Assembly: GCF_000250875.1 (NCBI RefSeq)
Contig: NZ_JH604985.1
Coordinates: 55,676 to 64,651, forward strand
DNA from: Sutterella parvirubra YIT 11816
GTDB taxonomy: Bacteria; Pseudomonadota; Gammaproteobacteria; Burkholderiales; Burkholderiaceae_F
DNA length: 8,976 bases
Direction of reading: 5' to 3'
The notes beneath the pieces were generated by a model. The model was given only the letters and a program-made list of their open reading frames with translations. It ran no database searches and had not been told where the DNA came from. Within the stretch, counting starts at the first letter, position 1; each line of letters begins with the position of its first letter. Below are positions 6,729-8,976 of the stretch, piece by piece. The translations under genes were made by a program, and so were the position numbers.

Positions 6729-6782
6729 TCGACTTGACCGAAGGTGGTAGGGAAAGACGTACGGACGGGGTAGCGAAGGACG

Positions 6783-6810
6783 AAAAAGCCGACCCATCGG
6801 GGGGTCGGCT
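6783..6810 (-). terminator. Intrinsic terminator of the phosphatase gene
   Basis: On the minus strand AGCCGACCC (6810-6802) pairs perfectly with GGGTCGGCT (6795-6787) around a 6-nt loop, followed by TTTTC. It lies 35 bp after the phosphatase stop and 60 bp before the isc promoter, so it isolates isc transcription from upstream genes. Confidence 0.85.
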
Positions 6811-6844
6811 CTTCGTCGCGTCAATCCTTCTCGGAGAAGCTTTC

Positions 6845-7369
6845 TCAGAGAGGCGTATTCTCTTCGGGCGGGAGCTCCGCCAAGAGCTTCTTCGCCTTCT
6901 TTTCGAGGTTCTCCAAAAGGCCCTCGCAGGCGTCCGTGCAGTATTCGATCACCTGGTTGAAGCCTTCGTTGAGCCCGTAATAGGGGTCCGGCACCACCGC
7001 GGCGTCGATGTCGTTCGCGTAGCGCATGAGAAGCTGGATCTTGTGGCGGTACTGCGCGGGCGAGCGCTGCTGGAGTTCGGTGAGGTTCTCCCAGTCCATC
7101 GCCAGGATCAGATCGGCTTCCTCAAAGTCTTCCAGGGCGACCTGGCGGGCACGATGCTTGGAGATGTCGAGACCGCGCTTCCTCAGGGCCAACTGCGCGC
7201 GCACGTCGGGCGCTTCGCCCACGTGATAGTCGCTCGTGCCGGCGCTGTCCGAGGTGATGACGCGCTCGAAGCCGAACTGCTTGACCATGCGGGTGAAGAT
7301 CGCCTGCGAAGTCGGGCTCCGGCAGATGTTCCCCGTACAGACGAAAAGTATTTTGATCACGATGTTCAC
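6845..7369 (-). CDS. Low-molecular-weight protein tyrosine phosphatase
   Basis: Cytoplasmic phosphatase of the LMW-PTP/ArsC-like fold. The catalytic P-loop VCTGNICRS near the N-terminus gives the nucleophile Cys11 and Arg17 (CX5R), and the general acid Asp128 lies in the VPDPYYG loop, with tyrosines at 130-131. It has 174 residues, somewhat longer than the usual ~150-160, because of a charged C-terminal helix (ENLEKKAKKLLAEL) and a short acidic end. Two GTG starts are possible, 7369 and 7360; the second gives the more typical VIKILFVC start and has GGTGA 5 nt upstream, but the longer form is given here. It lies 140 bp after uvrB and ends at its own terminator. The absence of polysaccharide or tyrosine kinase genes nearby leaves the substrate unknown. 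Confidence 0.93.
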   Translation of the reverse strand: MNIVIKILFVCTGNICRSPTSQAIFTRMVKQFGFERVITSDSAGTSDYHVGEAPDVRAQLALRKRGLDISKHRARQVALEDFEEADLILAMDWENLTELQQRSPAQYRHKIQLLMRYANDIDAAVVPDPYYGLNEGFNQVIEYCTDACEGLLENLEKKAKKLLAELPPEENTPL

Positions 7370-7415
7370 CGAACGGGCCGCCGAGGACCCGGCAAAGATG
7401 GTTCCAATGCTGGGT

Positions 7416-7444
7416 ATCCTACCGCAGACGGTGGCGCTTGACTA
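7416..7444 (-). promoter_or_regulatory. Possible promoter of the phosphatase gene
   Basis: On the minus strand TAGTCA (7444-7439) and TAGGAT (7421-7416) are spaced by 17 bp, 47 bp before the GTG at 7369. Each hexamer matches sigma70 consensus at four positions. This is the best candidate in the 140-bp uvrB-phosphatase gap, but read-through from uvrB is also possible. Confidence 0.4.
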
Positions 7445-7469
7445 TATCTTTTTCGGAGGCCGCCCCGAT

Positions 7470-7492
7470 TGAGGCCGATCCCAAGGGCCTCA
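7470..7492 (-). other. Hairpin after uvrB
   Basis: TGAGGCC and GGCCTCA (7470-7476, 7486-7492) form a perfect 7-bp stem with a 9-nt loop, 18 bp after the uvrB stop. No T-run follows on the minus strand, so a terminator role is uncertain. It may be a 3'-end stability structure. Confidence 0.35.
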
Positions 7493-7509
7493 CCTGTGCC
7501 CGGGAAGCC

Positions 7510-8976
7510 TCAACGGTCGACCGACGCGCCGAAGGCTTCTTCGCGCAGGGCGCGCAGCTCCTCACGCAGCTTCGCCGCGCGTTCGAAGTCGAGGTTCCGC
7601 GCAGCCGTCATCATCTCGTCCTCGAGCTTCTTCAGGGCCCTGGCGAGTCCCTTTTCGTCCGTGGGAACGGCGGGCTTCGCCGTCTCCTCCGACGGCGGGA
7701 CCAGCATGTCGGGACCGCGCTCGACGACGTCGATGATGTCGCGGATCTCCTTCTTGACGCCGCGCGGCACGATCCCGTGTTCGCGGTTGAAGGCTTCCTG
7801 CTTTTCTCTTCGGCGTTCGGTTTCGCCCACCGCCTTCCTCATCGAGTCCGTCATGCGGTCGGCGTAGAGGATGGCGCGGCCGTGAAGGTTACGGGCAGCG
7901 CGGCCGATCGTCTGGATGAGGGACCGCTCGCTTCGCAGGAACCCCTCCTTGTCGGCGTCGAGAATGGCAACCAGGGAGACTTCCGGAATGTCGAGGCCCT
8001 CGCGCAGCAGGTTGATGCCTACGAGCACGTCGAAGACCCCGGCGCGGAGGTCGCGGATGATCTCGACGCGCTCGACGGTGTCGATGTCGGAGTGGAGGTA
8101 CCTCACCCGCACACCGTGCTCCGACAAGAAGTCCGTGAGGTCTTCGGCCATGCGCTTCGTGAGGGTGGTGACGAGGACGCGCTCACCCTTCTTGACGACC
8201 TCATGGATTTCGGAGAGCAGATCGTCGACCTGGGAGACCGCCGGGCGGATTTCGACCGCCGGGTCGACGAGCCCGGTGGGGCGCACGACCTGCTCGACGA
8301 TTTCGCCGCCGCTCTTCTCCAACTCGTAGTCGGCGGGCGTCGCGGAGACGAAGATCGAGCGCTTCATCTTCGACTCGAACTCGTCGAACCGGAGCGGCCG
8401 GTTGTCGAGCGCCGAAGGCAGACGGAAGCCGTAGCGCACGAGCGTTTCCTTCCGCGCGCGGTCGCCGCGGTACATGCCGCCGATCTGGCCCATCATCACG
8501 TGGCTCTCGTCGAAGAACATCAGCGTGTCTTCGGGGAGGTAGTCGATGAGGCACGGGGGCGGCGCCCCGGCGGGGAGGCCCGTCAAGTGGCGGCTGTAGT
8601 TTTCAATCCCCTTGCAGAAGCCCACCTGGTCCATCATCTCCATATCAAAGCGCGTGCGCTGCTCCAGGCGCTGGGCTTCCACGATGAGGCCCTCGTTCAG
8701 AAGCTCCTGGCGGCGCTCCTTCAATTCTTCGCCGATCGTCCCCAGGGCGCGGACGATCTCTTCCCGCGGCGTCACGTAGTGGCTCGCCGGGTAGACGACG
8801 AAGCGCGGAACCTTCTGCTCGACGGCCCCCGTGATGGGGTCAAAGAGCAGGATCGCATCCACCTCGTCGTCGAAGAGCTCCACGCGCACCGCACTTTCGG
8901 CGTGCTCCGCCGGAAAGACGTCGATCGTGTCGCCGCGCACGCGGAAGGTGCCGCGCACGAAGTCCATGTCGGTGCG
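7510..8976 (-). CDS. uvrB: Excinuclease ABC subunit UvrB (5'-partial)
   Basis: DNA-damage recognition subunit of nucleotide excision repair; it receives damaged DNA from UvrA and recruits UvrC. The frame is open at the right edge, so about 185-190 N-terminal residues, including Walker A and most of the beta-hairpin region, lie outside. The 488 visible residues show the Walker B variant DESH (156-159), the conserved [17 protein letters not shown] block, the [14 protein letters not shown] motif, and the helicase motifs [25 protein letters not shown] and [10 protein letters not shown] (354-363). The C-terminal UVR domain, which binds UvrC and UvrA, covers about 444-482 ([13 protein letters not shown] to LRALREE). 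The linker before it (418-442) is proline and acid rich. The Met at 8967 is internal. Confidence 0.97.
   Translation of the reverse strand, partial: RTDMDFVRGTFRVRGDTIDVFPAEHAESAVRVELFDDEVDAILLFDPITGAVEQKVPRFVVYPASHYVTPREEIVRALGTIGEELKERRQELLNEGLIVEAQRLEQRTRFDMEMMDQVGFCKGIENYSRHLTGLPAGAPPPCLIDYLPEDTLMFFDESHVMMGQIGGMYRGDRARKETLVRYGFRLPSALDNRPLRFDEFESKMKRSIFVSATPADYELEKSGGEIVEQVVRPTGLVDPAVEIRPAVSQVDDLLSEIHEVVKKGERVLVTTLTKRMAEDLTDFLSEHGVRVRYLHSDIDTVERVEIIRDLRAGVFDVLVGINLLREGLDIPEVSLVAILDADKEGFLRSERSLIQTIGRAARNLHGRAILYADRMTDSMRKAVGETERRREKQEAFNREHGIVPRGVKKEIRDIIDVVERGPDMLVPPSEETAKPAVPTDEKGLARALKKLEDEMMTAARNLDFERAAKLREELRALREEAFGASVDR

Noticed and set aside
6725..6745. A third IscR-like half site (TCGACTTG)
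   Set aside because: The second half AGTC is missing at the required spacing.
6734..7441. A 235-codon plus-strand frame over the phosphatase
   Set aside because: The minus-strand phosphatase with its CX5R loop explains the region, and the plus frame runs through a terminator and has no motifs.
1..8976. Mobile elements, CRISPR arrays, tRNA or rRNA genes
   Set aside because: No tandem repeats with spacers, transposase motifs, tRNA cloverleafs or rRNA signatures were seen; the genes are conserved housekeeping ones in standard order.

Overview
The window reads as a chromosomal segment of a GC-rich proteobacterium. It carries a complete, ordinary ISC iron-sulfur cluster operon in the order iscR-iscS-iscU-iscA-hscB-hscA-fdx-iscX on the minus strand. 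Upstream of it lie a low-molecular-weight protein tyrosine phosphatase gene and uvrB, also on the minus strand. The order uvrB - LMW phosphatase - iscR is one I associate with Betaproteobacteria (Burkholderiales). A dcuC-type C4-dicarboxylate carrier next door would suit an anaerobic or microaerobic, fumarate-using member such as the Sutterellaceae. That family-level guess is inference and weak.

Layout, left to right. Positions 2-904 (+) hold the C-terminal two thirds of a DcuC-family transporter, cut by the left edge. Positions 905-1083 are a convergent intergenic region with three hairpins; one is a good terminator for the isc operon and probably works in both directions. Positions 1084-6583 (-) are the isc operon. 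Its gaps are only 2-22 bp except iscR/iscS (39 bp) and iscS/iscU (55 bp), which each hold a strong hairpin. Positions 6584-6844 are the control region: a terminator for the phosphatase gene, a sigma70-like promoter with two IscR type 1-like boxes, and a terminator-like hairpin with a run of six U inside the iscR leader. Positions 6845-7369 (-) are the phosphatase, 7370-7509 a short spacer with a possible promoter, and 7510-8976 (-) the C-terminal ~488 residues of UvrB, cut by the right edge.

How the genes work together: IscS takes sulfur from cysteine, IscU is the assembly scaffold, Fdx supplies electrons, and the HscA/HscB chaperone pair releases the cluster from IscU through its LPPVK motif. 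IscA is an A-type carrier and IscX a small modulator of IscS. IscR, itself a [2Fe-2S] protein, senses cluster supply and represses the operon. All catalytic and ligand residues I checked are intact.

I see no mobile element, CRISPR array, RNA gene or unknown protein system. The points worth a second look are regulatory: the possible attenuator in the iscR leader, the paired IscR boxes, and the hairpins punctuating the operon.
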